Shown: one piece after another, positions 1 to 8,045 of the stretch
How positions within the stretch are numbered: the first letter of the stretch is position 1
Layout: each line of letters begins with the position of its first letter
Assembly: GCA_018652955.1 (NCBI GenBank)
Contig: JABIBA010000009.1
Location: 1-64,000, forward strand
Origin: Candidatus Peribacter sp.
GTDB lineage: Bacteria > Patescibacteriota > Gracilibacteria > Peribacterales > Peribacteraceae
Direction: 5' to 3'
Length of the DNA stretch: 64,000 bases
Program-made: the position numbers and the translations under genes
The notes under the pieces: generated by a model
What the model saw: the letters and a program-made list of their open reading frames with translations, nothing else
What the model was told of the DNA's origin: nothing
Databases searched by the model: none

Positions 1-255
1 AAGCAAGGACAAGCAATTCGCATGAAGCTTAGTGATATCCCTTCACGTGGCCGAGCTACACAGGGTGTGATTGTTATGCGTCTCAAATCAAACGATAAAG
101 TAGCAACAATGAGTGTTGTTATGGAGGACAAAGAAGGAGAGGAGGCAGTGCTTGAAGCAGCTGGTGAAGGTCAAGAAGAGGAGCTTGAGGCAATTCTCAA
201 AGAAGAACGTCGTGTAAAACGAGCAGCGAGTGCTGGAAAGAAGAAAAGTGCATAA
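1..255 (+). CDS. gyrA: DNA gyrase subunit A, C-terminal fragment
   Basis: The frame is open from base 1, so this is the 3' end of a gene that starts outside the window. The visible residues read KQGQAIRMKLSDIPSRGRATQGV, matching the last blade of the GyrA C-terminal beta-pinwheel, where GQAIR and GRATQGV are family signatures. GyrA is the DNA breakage-reunion subunit of the topoisomerase that introduces negative supercoils. The tail is rich in Glu, then Lys/Arg, as is common in GyrA. The ATG at 22 in the ORF track is internal, not the real start. Downstream is rpmE on the same strand. Confidence 0.9.
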   Translation, partial: KQGQAIRMKLSDIPSRGRATQGVIVMRLKSNDKVATMSVVMEDKEGEEAVLEAAGEGQEEELEAILKEERRVKRAASAGKKKSA

Positions 256-308
256 TAAGACTACTTATTCTTGCATCTGAGCTTAAATTCCCTAAAATCC
301 TCTCACTC

Positions 309-527
309 ATGAAACCTGGAATCCACGCGGAAATACATCAAAAGGCCAAAGCTACATGTTCTTCATGTGATTCTGTTTTCGAGATTCCTACCACAGTAGA
401 GTCTATTACTGTTGAAAAGTGCCGAAACTGCCACCCTGTATACACAGGTAAAGAGCAGCAGGCAGCTTCTGGAGGACGTGTAGAGCGATTCCGCAAGCGA
501 ATGGCCGCTCAGAAGAAGGACAAATAA
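309..527 (+). CDS. rpmE: 50S ribosomal protein L31 (bL31), zinc-binding form
   Basis: This 72-residue protein begins MKPGIH and carries the paired cysteines CSSC (residues 17-20) and CRNCHP (38-43), which mark the zinc-binding form of bL31. It sits at the central protuberance of the 50S subunit. The basic tail RFRKRMAAQKK fits rRNA contact. The length is normal for the family. A TAAAAT hexamer lies 10 nt before the ATG with no purine-rich ribosome-binding site between, as for many genes here. It lies between gyrA and the CIRCE-hrcA unit. Confidence 0.95.
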   Translation: MKPGIHAEIHQKAKATCSSCDSVFEIPTTVESITVEKCRNCHPVYTGKEQQAASGGRVERFRKRMAAQKKDK

Positions 528-561
528 GAGTTTCTCTGACTATTGCTGCTATCTAGATTGG

Positions 562-588
562 ATGGCACTCTTTGCTAAAGAGTGCTAA
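562..588 (+). promoter_or_regulatory. CIRCE operator of hrcA
   Basis: ATGGCACTC, nine bases, then GAGTGCTAA. The consensus CIRCE site is TTAGCACTC-N9-GAGTGCTAA, so the right arm is perfect and the left arm differs in two positions. The right arm overlaps a TAAAAT -10 hexamer (586-591) that sits 6 nt before the hrcA ATG. Repressor binding would therefore block the promoter, as expected for autoregulation by HrcA. Confidence 0.9.
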
Positions 589-597
589 AATATACAT

Positions 598-1308
598 ATG
601 AACGAACGTCAATCACGGCTTCTAGAGGCCATAATCGATCAGTTCATCCTGAGTGCTTCGCCAATAGGTAGCAAGAAGCTTTTGGAGTCTGGAACGTTTG
701 ATTGTAGTAGTGCGACTATTCGAAACGAAATGGGCCAATTGGAGGATGAGGGGTACCTAGAACAGCCTCATATCTCTGCTGGACGTATCCCAACAGCATT
801 AGGGTACCGAATGTATGTACGAGAGCAGATGAAGCCTAATAGCCAAGAGGCGTTAGTACGGAAGCGATTCGCCACACTCAAAGATCAATATCTTATGAAG
901 AAAGACCAAGAGAAGGCTTACGAAGCTGTATCTTTGCTGACTCATATGATCCCCAACATTGCCTTTGCCACGGTTCCTCATAAGGAGCGTGTGTACTATT
1001 TGGGCCTCAGTAATGTTTTGAAGCAGCCAGAGATACAGGCGGATCCTGTTATGGCTTCTGGTATTGCAGAAGTATTAGAAGATCATCTGACGACTATGCT
1101 TGAGAAGATCGAAGTTGATGATCAAGTAAGATATTACATCGGAGAAGAGAATATTTTAGAACAAATTCATAGTTGTAGCTTGATGGTTACTAATTATCAG
1201 ATGAGAGACTTTGAGGGAGTTATAGGTATACTTGGTCCAATGCGTATGGATTATGGATATAACACTGTGGCTCTAGATCTTATTACTGACATGATGAAAT
1301 CTGCGTAA
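598..1308 (+). CDS. hrcA: Heat-inducible transcription repressor HrcA (short form)
   Basis: HrcA represses chaperone and protease genes by binding CIRCE. The N-terminal winged helix is clear (RQSRLLEAIIDQFI, SSATIRNEMGQLEDEGYLEQPHIS), followed by the family signature SAGRIPTALGYRMYV at about residues 60-75. The conserved C-terminal part ending in GPMRMDYG-N is also present. At 236 residues it is about 100 shorter than typical HrcA, so part of the central domain is missing. A CIRCE site overlaps its promoter, and a second CIRCE lies before clpC at 56.3 kb. The next gene starts 1 nt after the stop, so the TraG-like ATPase is probably cotranscribed. Confidence 0.93.
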   Translation: MNERQSRLLEAIIDQFILSASPIGSKKLLESGTFDCSSATIRNEMGQLEDEGYLEQPHISAGRIPTALGYRMYVREQMKPNSQEALVRKRFATLKDQYLMKKDQEKAYEAVSLLTHMIPNIAFATVPHKERVYYLGLSNVLKQPEIQADPVMASGIAEVLEDHLTTMLEKIEVDDQVRYYIGEENILEQIHSCSLMVTNYQMRDFEGVIGILGPMRMDYGYNTVALDLITDMMKSA

Positions 1309-1309
1309 C

Positions 1310-3985
1310 ATGAAAGAAACACTACTCTATATTCGGGCACCAAAAGAAAACGAAGAACGCGGTCCTCTGTATGCGGAGTCTGCAATTGCTGCTATTCACT
1401 CTCTTAAGGGTGCAGATGTTCCAGTATCTCTGGAGATTGGAATGGGGCACGATAGCAAGATTGGTTTTTTTGTAAGAGCTGCTCGAGGTGCTGTGCGACT
1501 CACAGAGTCTCAGCTCTATGCACAGTATCCAGAAATTGATATCGAATATCTCAAAGAAGATCCGTTTGCTGTAGCAGAAGGGGAGCAGGTTGTTTCTATG
1601 GATCTTGTTCTTACCGACCCTGAAGTATTTCCTATCAAGCGTCATCCACAGTTCGATGACATGCTTACACGTGTAAACGTAGATCCTATTGCAGGCATTA
1701 CTTCTACACTTGCGCACTATAGCGTGCCAGGAATGCGCGGACATGTAGGAATTGTTATCAAGCCTCTAACTGGAAGTTTCCGTAGAAGGTCTTTGCGGTT
1801 TTTACCACTGCTTACTAAAGGTCTTTCTTCTATCTCCGTAAAACATGCACAACTCTTTACTCGAGTGCAACTTGCGCGCGGTTGGAAGCGTTTGCTGTAC
1901 TTGCCTTTAGCATTTTTCTTGGGAGGATTTCGAGCATGGCCTGGAGTATCGAAGTTTGCTGGGAAGAGCTTGGCTGCTATTGAGTCCGATTCGTACGATC
2001 CAGATCTTCAAGAAGAACAGCAAGCATCAATGCGATCTCATGACCGTGAAGATTCTATTTCTGCAGCTGCAGATAAGGTAAATCGACTCATGTTTACCTG
2101 TAATATTCGTATTAGTGTTATAGCTCCCGCAGGGCATGAGGAAGAGGCTAAAGAAAAACTCAAAGAGATTGCAGGAAGCTTTAGGCAATTTGCCTTACCA
2201 CAGTGCAATGCATTTGGACCGCGGAAAATCCGATCATCAGATACTGTAAACCACGGATTTATCGAACAGCCCTATATTCTTTCTGTAGAAGAGATCGCTA
2301 CTCTTTGGCACATGCCTACGATTTTGGTGCAGACACCGAATATTGACTGGGTAGTCAGCAAGAAGCTTGAGCCACCAAACAACCTTCCGCTAGCAGACAA
2401 AGAGCCTGATCTTACGGTTCTTGGTGAAGCAGTGTTCCGTGGCCAGCGTCATAAGTTTGGTATTCGACCTGATGATAGGCGTCGACATATCTACACGATT
2501 GGAAAAACAGGTATGGGTAAATCTACTATCTTAGAGAATATGATTTATTCTGATATTCACTCCGGTAAGGGTATTGCTGTTATCGACCCTCATGGAGATT
2601 TGATCGATGATATCCTGAGGTTTATTCCTAAAGAACGAAGTAACGATGTGATTCTTTTCGATCCATCGGATACAGACTTCCCACTATCGTTTAACGTATT
2701 GGATTGTGCAGATAAAGACCAACGTGTCCTTGTTGCCTCTGGGTTGATGAGTGTATTTACAAAGCTATGGCCTGATGCATTCTCTGGAAGAATGGAACAC
2801 ATCTTACGTAATACATTGCTCGCACTACTCGAGGCTGAAGGGCAGTCTATGCTTGGAATTATGCGGATCTTTGCCGATGATAGTTACCGCGCAAAGATCG
2901 TAGAAAAAGTATCTGACCCTATGGTTAAAAGTTTCTGGGAAGATGAATATGCGAGCTGGTCAGATAAGTACAGAACAGAAGCTATCGCTGCTATTCAAAA
3001 CAAAGTGGGACAGCTGCTTTCTACTCCACTGATTCGAAATATTGTCGGTCAGGTAAAGAGTCGTCTCGACGTACGTCATGCTATGGATACTGGGAAGATA
3101 ATCCTCGTAAACTTGAGTAAAGGAAAGCTTGGAGAAGACAGCTCTGCGTTTATTGGATCTATGCTTGTTACCAAGTTCCAGATCGATGCGATGAGTCGTG
3201 CAGACATTCCAGAAGAAGAGCGCAAAGACTTTTACCTTTACGTAGATGAGTTCCAGAACTTTGCGACAGAGAGCTTTGCTACTATTCTTTCTGAAGCGAG
3301 AAAGTATCGTCTCAACCTTACGATGGCAAACCAGTATGTGGCTCAGCTTCTTATTGGTGATAACAGTACCAAGCTTCGTGATGCTGTATTTGGAAACGTC
3401 GGAACAATGATTAGTTTCCAAGTAGGTTCTGATGATGCAGAGGTTTTGAGTCTACAATTTGAAGAGACTGTGACACCAAAAGACATTCTCAGTCTTCCAA
3501 AGTATCACGCCTATGCGAGACTCATGGTAAACGGAATGACGAACTTACCGTTTTCTGTCAGTACACTTCCGCCACCAGAGTTTGAGCAAGATGCTGGACG
3601 TGTAGATCTTATCCGTAAACTTTCACGCGAGCGTTATGCAGAGAAGCGAGAGGTGGTAGAGGACAAGATTAATAAATGGTCTGCGCAAGCTGCCGAAGGA
3701 AAGAACGAGGCTAAGAAAGATGCAAAGGCAAAAGAAAAAGCTGATGACGAACTCAAGAAAGCACGCAAGAAGGGGATGAAGATTGAAGAGTATCGCGCAT
3801 GGCGTGACAGAGAAATGTGGCTCAATGATTTTAATATGCTGCGCAAACAAGATCTTCTGGAAGCAAACTTAGATGATGCTCAGAAGAAAGAGATGGCAGA
3901 GCTAACAAAGAAGCTGGAAACATCTGGTGGCGTACCGGAAATCAGCAAAACGCTTCAGGCAGAGATCGATAAGAAGAAGGCTTAG
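1310..3985 (+). CDS. TraG/VirD4-like type IV secretion coupling ATPase
   Basis: This 891-residue protein has a Walker A motif (GKTGMGKST, about residue 398), AVIDPHGDLIDDI just after it, and a Walker B-like LYVDEFQNF near residue 643 followed by the TraG/TraM-recognition segment SEARKYRLNLTMANQY. Such ATPases energise DNA or protein transfer through type IV secretion or conjugation systems. The first ~380 residues lack an obvious family match; a hydrophobic stretch near residue 200 may anchor it. The tail is charged and probably coiled. No relaxase is present. PrgI-, TraC- and VirB2-like genes lie at 52-58 kb, so a dispersed chromosomal system is plausible. It probably shares the hrcA transcript. 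Its substrate is unknown. Confidence 0.8.
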   Translation: MKETLLYIRAPKENEERGPLYAESAIAAIHSLKGADVPVSLEIGMGHDSKIGFFVRAARGAVRLTESQLYAQYPEIDIEYLKEDPFAVAEGEQVVSMDLVLTDPEVFPIKRHPQFDDMLTRVNVDPIAGITSTLAHYSVPGMRGHVGIVIKPLTGSFRRRSLRFLPLLTKGLSSISVKHAQLFTRVQLARGWKRLLYLPLAFFLGGFRAWPGVSKFAGKSLAAIESDSYDPDLQEEQQASMRSHDREDSISAAADKVNRLMFTCNIRISVIAPAGHEEEAKEKLKEIAGSFRQFALPQCNAFGPRKIRSSDTVNHGFIEQPYILSVEEIATLWHMPTILVQTPNIDWVVSKKLEPPNNLPLADKEPDLTVLGEAVFRGQRHKFGIRPDDRRRHIYTIGKTGMGKSTILENMIYSDIHSGKGIAVIDPHGDLIDDILRFIPKERSNDVILFDPSDTDFPLSFNVLDCADKDQRVLVASGLMSVFTKLWPDAFSGRMEHILRNTLLALLEAEGQSMLGIMRIFADDSYRAKIVEKVSDPMVKSFWEDEYASWSDKYRTEAIAAIQNKVGQLLSTPLIRNIVGQVKSRLDVRHAMDTGKIILVNLSKGKLGEDSSAFIGSMLVTKFQIDAMSRADIPEEERKDFYLYVDEFQNFATESFATILSEARKYRLNLTMANQYVAQLLIGDNSTKLRDAVFGNVGTMISFQVGSDDAEVLSLQFEETVTPKDILSLPKYHAYARLMVNGMTNLPFSVSTLPPPEFEQDAGRVDLIRKLSRERYAEKREVVEDKINKWSAQAAEGKNEAKKDAKAKEKADDELKKARKKGMKIEEYRAWRDREMWLNDFNMLRKQDLLEANLDDAQKKEMAELTKKLETSGGVPEISKTLQAEIDKKKA

Positions 3986-4368
3986 TAACTACGAGGCTCA
4001 CCGTAATCACACTTGGTGTAGCGAGTGCGCGGAGCTATTTTGCGGTTGTAATCATCGTACTGACAATCTGAGTAGTTTAGGTTGTCTCCGTAGGATGATA
4101 CTCTTCGATAGTAGTTTTTTGGTTTTCCTCCTCCTGGGTGGTTGTCTGGACGGTTGCCTTCTACATAACTATAGACCACGCAGTCACCTAAGAAGTTTTT
4201 GATCTTACATTCAAATCCTGGGTAACGCGTAACATCGAGACCGCGGTAAGGGTTTTCCCACTTTATAACTCTTGGAACCCAGTCCCAGCTCATAGCATTT
4301 GCTTGAGCAGGTACAGTGAGACTTGCAGCACATAGGCAGGCAGCCAAAAATGAAGGAAATCGCTTCAT
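3982..4368 (-). CDS. Small secreted protein, uncharacterised, YPG-C-G-C motif
   Basis: I do not recognise this family. The ORF track starts at a TTG, but the ATG nine bases later gives a clean signal peptide (MKRFPSFLAACLCAASL, then AQANA), so I place the start at 4368. The mature protein of about 100 residues is rich in Tyr, Asn and Arg and has YPGFECKIKNFLGDC, which resembles YPGYTCHYRDISGSC in the secreted protein at 5385-6008. The pair flanks trhO on the same strand, so they may be diverged paralogues. Its stop overlaps the stop of the convergent TraG-like gene by four bases. Confidence 0.7.
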   Translation of the reverse strand: MKRFPSFLAACLCAASLTVPAQANAMSWDWVPRVIKWENPYRGLDVTRYPGFECKIKNFLGDCVVYSYVEGNRPDNHPGGGKPKNYYRRVSSYGDNLNYSDCQYDDYNRKIAPRTRYTKCDYGEPRSY

Positions 4369-4403
4369 ATAGCGCAATATCCTAAGTTTTAGGTCAAGTT
4401 ATG

Positions 4404-5288
4404 TCAACGAACTAGTGCCTCTTTTTGAAGTACGAGATTTCGCTGATAGGCGCAGTCTTTGCTGCAGGTTTGGCGATCCATGGATTTGATGCATCGTACA
4501 CACATCATTCCAGGCTTTTGACAGTGCTCACAGCTGATATGCTGGTCTCCTGGATCTCCACAGTGTGGACAGAGCCCGTAGCGCTCTGAGGGCTTTAGGT
4601 CTTCATTTACGGCTACTCTGTGGTCGAATACGAAGCATTCTCCCTTCCACTTCTTCTGAGGCCTTTCTTTCATATATCGCAAGATTCCTCCATCGAGCTG
4701 GAATACGTTCTCATATCCCTGTCTTTCCATCTCTAGACAGGCCTTTTCACAGCGAATACCGCCTGTGCAGTACATAAGTACTTTCTTATCTTTAGGAATA
4801 TCACATTTTTCTACGTATTCAGAGAATTCTTGGAATGTACGTAGACTTGGGTCTATTGCTCCTTCAAACATGCCAATTTCGGTTTCGTAGGTGTTTCTTG
4901 TATCAAGAACCACTACATCTTCTTCTTCCATCATACGATCCCACTCTTCTGGCGGAATGTGATTATGTTTGCCGTGAGGGATAATCTCGGTGTCTCCAAG
5001 GCTTACAATCTCATTGCGAATCTTCACAAACCATCTCTTAAACGGCTGATCATCAGAAAAAGAGTCCTTAAAGACAATTTCTCCAAAGCATGATTCTAGT
5101 TTTTGCTTCCAGATGTTCAAGATCTCTTCGGTTTCTGCAGCCACTGTTCCATTGAGTCCTTCTGTTCCTACAAGGACAAGGCCTGTCATTCCTATTTCTT
5201 CTCCAAATGCAAAAAGCTCATCGCGCATGCGTTGTGTCTCTTCTGGTAGAAGAGGAGTGAACTTGTAATGAGCTGATATATAGAACAT
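4404..5288 (-). CDS. trhO: tRNA uridine(34) hydroxylase TrhO (rhodanese family)
   Basis: TrhO hydroxylates wobble U34 of certain tRNAs to 5-hydroxyuridine with O2. The 294 residues contain the UPF0176 acylphosphatase-like N-terminal domain (GLVLVGTEGLNGTVA, near residue 40), then a rhodanese domain with VVLDTRNTYETEIGMF and the active-site loop CTGGIRCEK (near residue 175). A C-terminal cluster of paired cysteines (CPHCGD, CEHCQKPGMMCVRC) suggests zinc binding. The length is normal. A TATGAT hexamer sits 6 nt before the ATG and there is no Shine-Dalgarno. The gene is flanked by two small secreted-protein genes, with a terminator just upstream. Confidence 0.92.
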   Translation of the reverse strand: MFYISAHYKFTPLLPEETQRMRDELFAFGEEIGMTGLVLVGTEGLNGTVAAETEEILNIWKQKLESCFGEIVFKDSFSDDQPFKRWFVKIRNEIVSLGDTEIIPHGKHNHIPPEEWDRMMEEEDVVVLDTRNTYETEIGMFEGAIDPSLRTFQEFSEYVEKCDIPKDKKVLMYCTGGIRCEKACLEMERQGYENVFQLDGGILRYMKERPQKKWKGECFVFDHRVAVNEDLKPSERYGLCPHCGDPGDQHISCEHCQKPGMMCVRCIKSMDRQTCSKDCAYQRNLVLQKEALVR

Positions 5289-5336
5289 GTGCCTATCATA
5301 GTCACCTCACTGAGCTTTTGAAAAGAAGTTTTCTAG

Positions 5337-5365
5337 TAAAAAAAGCCCCTTACGGGACTCTTTTT
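5337..5365 (-). terminator. Rho-independent terminator of the 5385-6008 gene
   Basis: On the minus strand AGTCCC-GTAA-GGGGCT forms a 6-bp stem with one G-U pair and is followed by a run of T. It lies between the end of the Asp/Tyr-rich secreted protein and the start of trhO, so it separates the two units. Confidence 0.8.
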
Positions 5366-5384
5366 ACAACCTTCCTCAGTCTAA

Positions 5385-6008
5385 TCAGTATCGAAAGTAA
5401 GTGGAGCTGCAATCGCTACCCGTACAAAAGAATCGGGTGTGCTCGTAATCTTCATGTTCATCATCATCGTTCCAGTAGTTCCAGTAATCTTCGTCTTCGT
5501 CGTAGTAATCGTTATCGTCATCGTCTTCGTAGTAGTCATCGTTTTCGTAGCGGTAACGATTGTAGGTGTCGTCATCCTCGTCGTAGTACCAACGCCATGC
5601 ACCTCTATCTTCGTCATCATCATCTCCGTAGAAGTGGTTGTAGGCATCGTCATCATCATCGATGTAGTCGTTATCGTCATCGTCTTCTTCGTACCTATAG
5701 GCTCGGTAATAGTTGTTGCGGTTGTTTGCTCGGTTGTCCCAGATATTTTGCGTTGTAGACTGCGCATTAAACATTGCACGGAATGGATACGTCTGACGGT
5801 TACCGTAGAGGCTACGCGACTGTGTTCCATATGACCCGTTGAGGTAATAAGGGTTCTGTGTTTGGTAACTTAGACAAGAGCCTGAGATATCTCTGTAGTG
5901 ACAGGTGTATCCAGGGTAGTAACTAGCAGCGTTCGCAACGCTCATTGGCAATAGGGACGCACTAATGAGTGCTGTTAGAGCCAATAATGGTAGAAGTTTC
6001 TTCTTCAT
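5385..6008 (-). CDS. Secreted Asp/Tyr/Asn-rich low-complexity protein
   Basis: The family is not recognised. MKKKLLPLLALTALISASLLPMS followed by VANA is a clear signal peptide. The mature N-terminus has YPGYTCHYRDISGSC, shared in pattern with the protein at 3982-4368. From about residue 100 to 190 the chain is almost entirely Asp, Tyr, Asn, Glu and Arg with runs of four or five Asp, and it ends with two close cysteines (FFCTGSDCS). A highly acidic secreted protein could bind Ca2+ or other cations at the surface, but that is only inference. Long opposite-strand ORFs here are shadows of the GAT/GAC repeats. Confidence 0.75.
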   Translation of the reverse strand: MKKKLLPLLALTALISASLLPMSVANAASYYPGYTCHYRDISGSCLSYQTQNPYYLNGSYGTQSRSLYGNRQTYPFRAMFNAQSTTQNIWDNRANNRNNYYRAYRYEEDDDDNDYIDDDDDAYNHFYGDDDDEDRGAWRWYYDEDDDTYNRYRYENDDYYEDDDDNDYYDEDEDYWNYWNDDDEHEDYEHTRFFCTGSDCSSTYFRY

Positions 6009-6073
6009 AATTTTTTTGGAAAGGGAACTAGCGTACGTCGACAGTTTTCCTTTGGCAATAGCTTGTTGAGTAC

Positions 6074-6098
6074 AAAAAAAGATCGATACAAGATCGAC
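6074..6098 (-). terminator. Rho-independent terminator ending the candidate RNA
   Basis: The minus strand reads GGTCGAT-CTTGT-ATCGATC followed by seven T. The 7-bp stem and T-run form a textbook terminator. No protein gene ends just upstream, which is a main reason for proposing an RNA gene. Confidence 0.85.
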
Positions 6099-6743
6099 CT
6101 TTTTGTGTTTGTGTTACTCAGTTGACTATCAGAGTCGGGGGGTTGGAGGTTGACCCTGAGTCGGTAGAGACAAAGTGAGAGCAGGCACTCTCTACTTACT
6201 GCCAAGCTACGGTCGCTTGTTTATACTCGCGACCAGACGAGACCTCTGGAACTGGCTCCAAGACAAGGGCAAGCCCAAGGGAACCAAAGAGAATTGTGGT
6301 TGCATCATCCGAAATCGCCTAGGGTTTCAGTGATGTCTACGCTTAGCAGAGAGGACGCTCAGCACGTGTGGCGCGACTAACGCCTTGCCACGTTTCAAAG
6401 AAGTGGTTGATCGGGAAGAACGTAACGCCGAGACGCGGTGTTGAGCGATCTCTCTGCGGGGGACTCTATGTGAGTCGTGCTGTGGTGTGAAGGATCTAAA
6501 TGGGTCGGGACCCCGGTGCTATGTTTGTTTCTGTGTTTGACTCCTTCTGTGTTTGTTTTTGGTCGGAGTCCCGACTGTTTGTGTGAAGTGCTCCTAGTTT
6601 GGGAGCGAGAGGGCGGTCCCTTAGAGCGGGACGAAGGCTGATGGACTTAGACCTCTTCTCGAGGTAACGATCTGCCCTTTGCAAATCATCACATCGTACC
6701 GCGCTGACGATTTTGTGCAACTTTTCGGGGTCGCCCTAATCTG
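6074..6743 (-). ncRNA. Candidate structured non-coding RNA, class not identified
   Basis: About 860 bases between two minus-strand genes contain no convincing ORF, yet are GC-richer than the flanks and full of perfect stems. Read on the minus strand: GTCGGGAC (6575-6568) pairs with GTCCCGAC (6511-6504); GTCGG-GACT-CCGAC; GACTC-ACATA-GAGTC; GTCCC/GGGAC (6632-6616); GCTCC/GGAGC (6606-6590); GGTCGC/GCGACC (6234-6211). Loops on this strand are A/C-rich (ACAAACACAGAAGG), typical of RNA loops. A TAAAAT box lies at 6755-6750, and a strong terminator ends the block. I looked for RNase P RNA (GAGGAAAGTCC), tmRNA (TTCGA T-arm, tag) and SRP RNA (GGAAGGAAGCAG) signatures and found none. The strand and extent are inferred. 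Confidence 0.6.
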
Positions 6744-6868
6744 TGAATCATTTTATGCATACAAAATTTATACAATACTTAACATTGCAGTTTTTCCCTT
6801 TTGCATAAGTAAAAACAGTTATGTTTGTATAAAAAAGTATTACAACAGAAAAATGCTGTAATAATCTA

Positions 6869-7984
6869 CTAATATTCCATTCCCATCATCACACGATAGA
6901 CGATCTCTGCCATATCACCCCTCGTCAGCTGCTGGTTAGGATCAGAGAATGTGGATGGTAATCCACCAATCTTTGCGAGTGCAAAGACGTAGGGACGCCA
7001 CCATACTCCTAGGTGATCTTCTGGGTTTGTCTCTATGCCAAATGCTCCAACGACAATCTTTGCAGCTTCTGCAAAGTTTACAAAGTCTTCTGGCTTAAAG
7101 GTTCCGTTAGGGTATCCATCTATAATGTTGTCGTTCTTGGCAACGCATACGTAGTCTGCAAACCAATCGCTTTGGGATACATCGGTAAAGAGATCATTGG
7201 ATTCACAGGTTTCTATGGCGCTGCGTGCAAAGTTTGCTGCAACGATGATCTTCGTAAACTCAGCACGAGTAATGCGCTGGTCGGGCTTAAATGTATTGTC
7301 ATCGTATCCTTCTACAATCCCTTCATCCTTTACAAAGGAGATAGCAGCAAAGTTCCTATGCCCATTGGGGACATCAGTAAATCCTTCTGGTTCTAGTGGT
7401 TCTTCTGGCTCTCCTTCTCCTCCGCTAAATTGGCATGGGTTAACGATATAGGTAATAACGGTTTCACCTTCACAGCGAGGGAATCTGTCACCATTCTTAC
7501 AGCTATATGGTATGCAATCGATTGCAATGGGAGGTTCTACTACTGGAGGTTCCTCTGGAAGAGGGGGGATACTCGTTCCATCGTAATTATTGAGCCACTC
7601 AACGAGTGAATCGGTAGCTTGCGCTGTTCCAGAGCAAAGTCCTGTGTGATATTGGCCTTCGGACTCGTAAGCAAAGATAATAACAGGTTCATTGAGCTGA
7701 AAATCTATTCCACATGCAGCGCTATCGAGTGCAGTGGCTATATCTGCAAGTGCGTCCGCTTGTCCTTTCCATACTTTTTCTACTGATACGGAGTAGTGCT
7801 TTAGTCCGTCTTTCTCAAATCCTACCTCTATTGGCACTCCTTGAATTACGAGGTCTGAGTTGTTGTAGTAGGAAGATTGCCTTTCATCCTCATCCTCGTA
7901 GTACATGCATGAACAAGCGTATGCACTCTGGGGGGAGACCAAAGGAGCTAATATCAAAGCGGCAAGTAGAGAGAGCTTTCTCAT
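6869..7984 (-). CDS. Surface protein: netrin-like (NTR/TIMP-like) N-domain plus SLH repeats
   Basis: The signal peptide (MRKLSLLAALILAPLVSPQSAYA) is followed directly by CSCMYY and then SDLVIQGVPIEVGFEKD. This is the pattern of bacterial NTR/TIMP-like domains, with Cys pairs up to about residue 120. A Pro-rich linker (IPPLPEEPPVVEPPIA) follows, then a short Cys-containing segment (CKNGDRFPRCEGE). Three S-layer homology repeats fill the C-terminus: FTDVPNGHRNFAAISFVKDEGIVEGY, FTDVSQSDWFADYVCV, and a third ending LTRGDMAEIVYRVM. SLH domains bind secondary cell-wall polymers, so the protein is probably wall-anchored. The ligand of the NTR-like domain is unknown. Confidence 0.8.
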   Translation of the reverse strand: MRKLSLLAALILAPLVSPQSAYACSCMYYEDEDERQSSYYNNSDLVIQGVPIEVGFEKDGLKHYSVSVEKVWKGQADALADIATALDSAACGIDFQLNEPVIIFAYESEGQYHTGLCSGTAQATDSLVEWLNNYDGTSIPPLPEEPPVVEPPIAIDCIPYSCKNGDRFPRCEGETVITYIVNPCQFSGGEGEPEEPLEPEGFTDVPNGHRNFAAISFVKDEGIVEGYDDNTFKPDQRITRAEFTKIIVAANFARSAIETCESNDLFTDVSQSDWFADYVCVAKNDNIIDGYPNGTFKPEDFVNFAEAAKIVVGAFGIETNPEDHLGVWWRPYVFALAKIGGLPSTFSDPNQQLTRGDMAEIVYRVMMGMEY

Positions 7985-8009
7985 AGAAATGACCGAACCA
8001 GTATAGCGT

Positions 8010-8045
8010 AAAAACCTCTCGTCAACAGGGGTCTTGAGGGTTTTT
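8010..8045 (-). terminator. Terminator of glyA
   Basis: On the minus strand, AAAAACC-CTC pairs with GAGGTTTTT across a loop of about 17 nt and ends in a T-run. It begins at the glyA stop codon. Confidence 0.6.

Noticed and set aside
5318-5834. Plus-strand ORFs opposite the Asp-rich secreted protein
   Set aside because: The Val/Ile- or Arg/His-rich translations are reverse-complement shadows of GAT/GAC/TAC codons.
6005-6205. 66-aa minus-strand ORF
   Set aside because: It lies inside the terminator/RNA region, has no protein-like features, and its end overlaps the start of the next gene.
6074-6743. RNase P RNA, tmRNA or SRP RNA identity for the structured block
   Set aside because: GAGG-TCT-AAGTCC on the minus strand and CTACGCTTAGCAG on the plus strand are faint echoes of rnpB and ssrA, but the universally conserved partners (GAGGAAAGTCC with its 3' P4 strand; TTCGA T-arm and tag stop) are missing.
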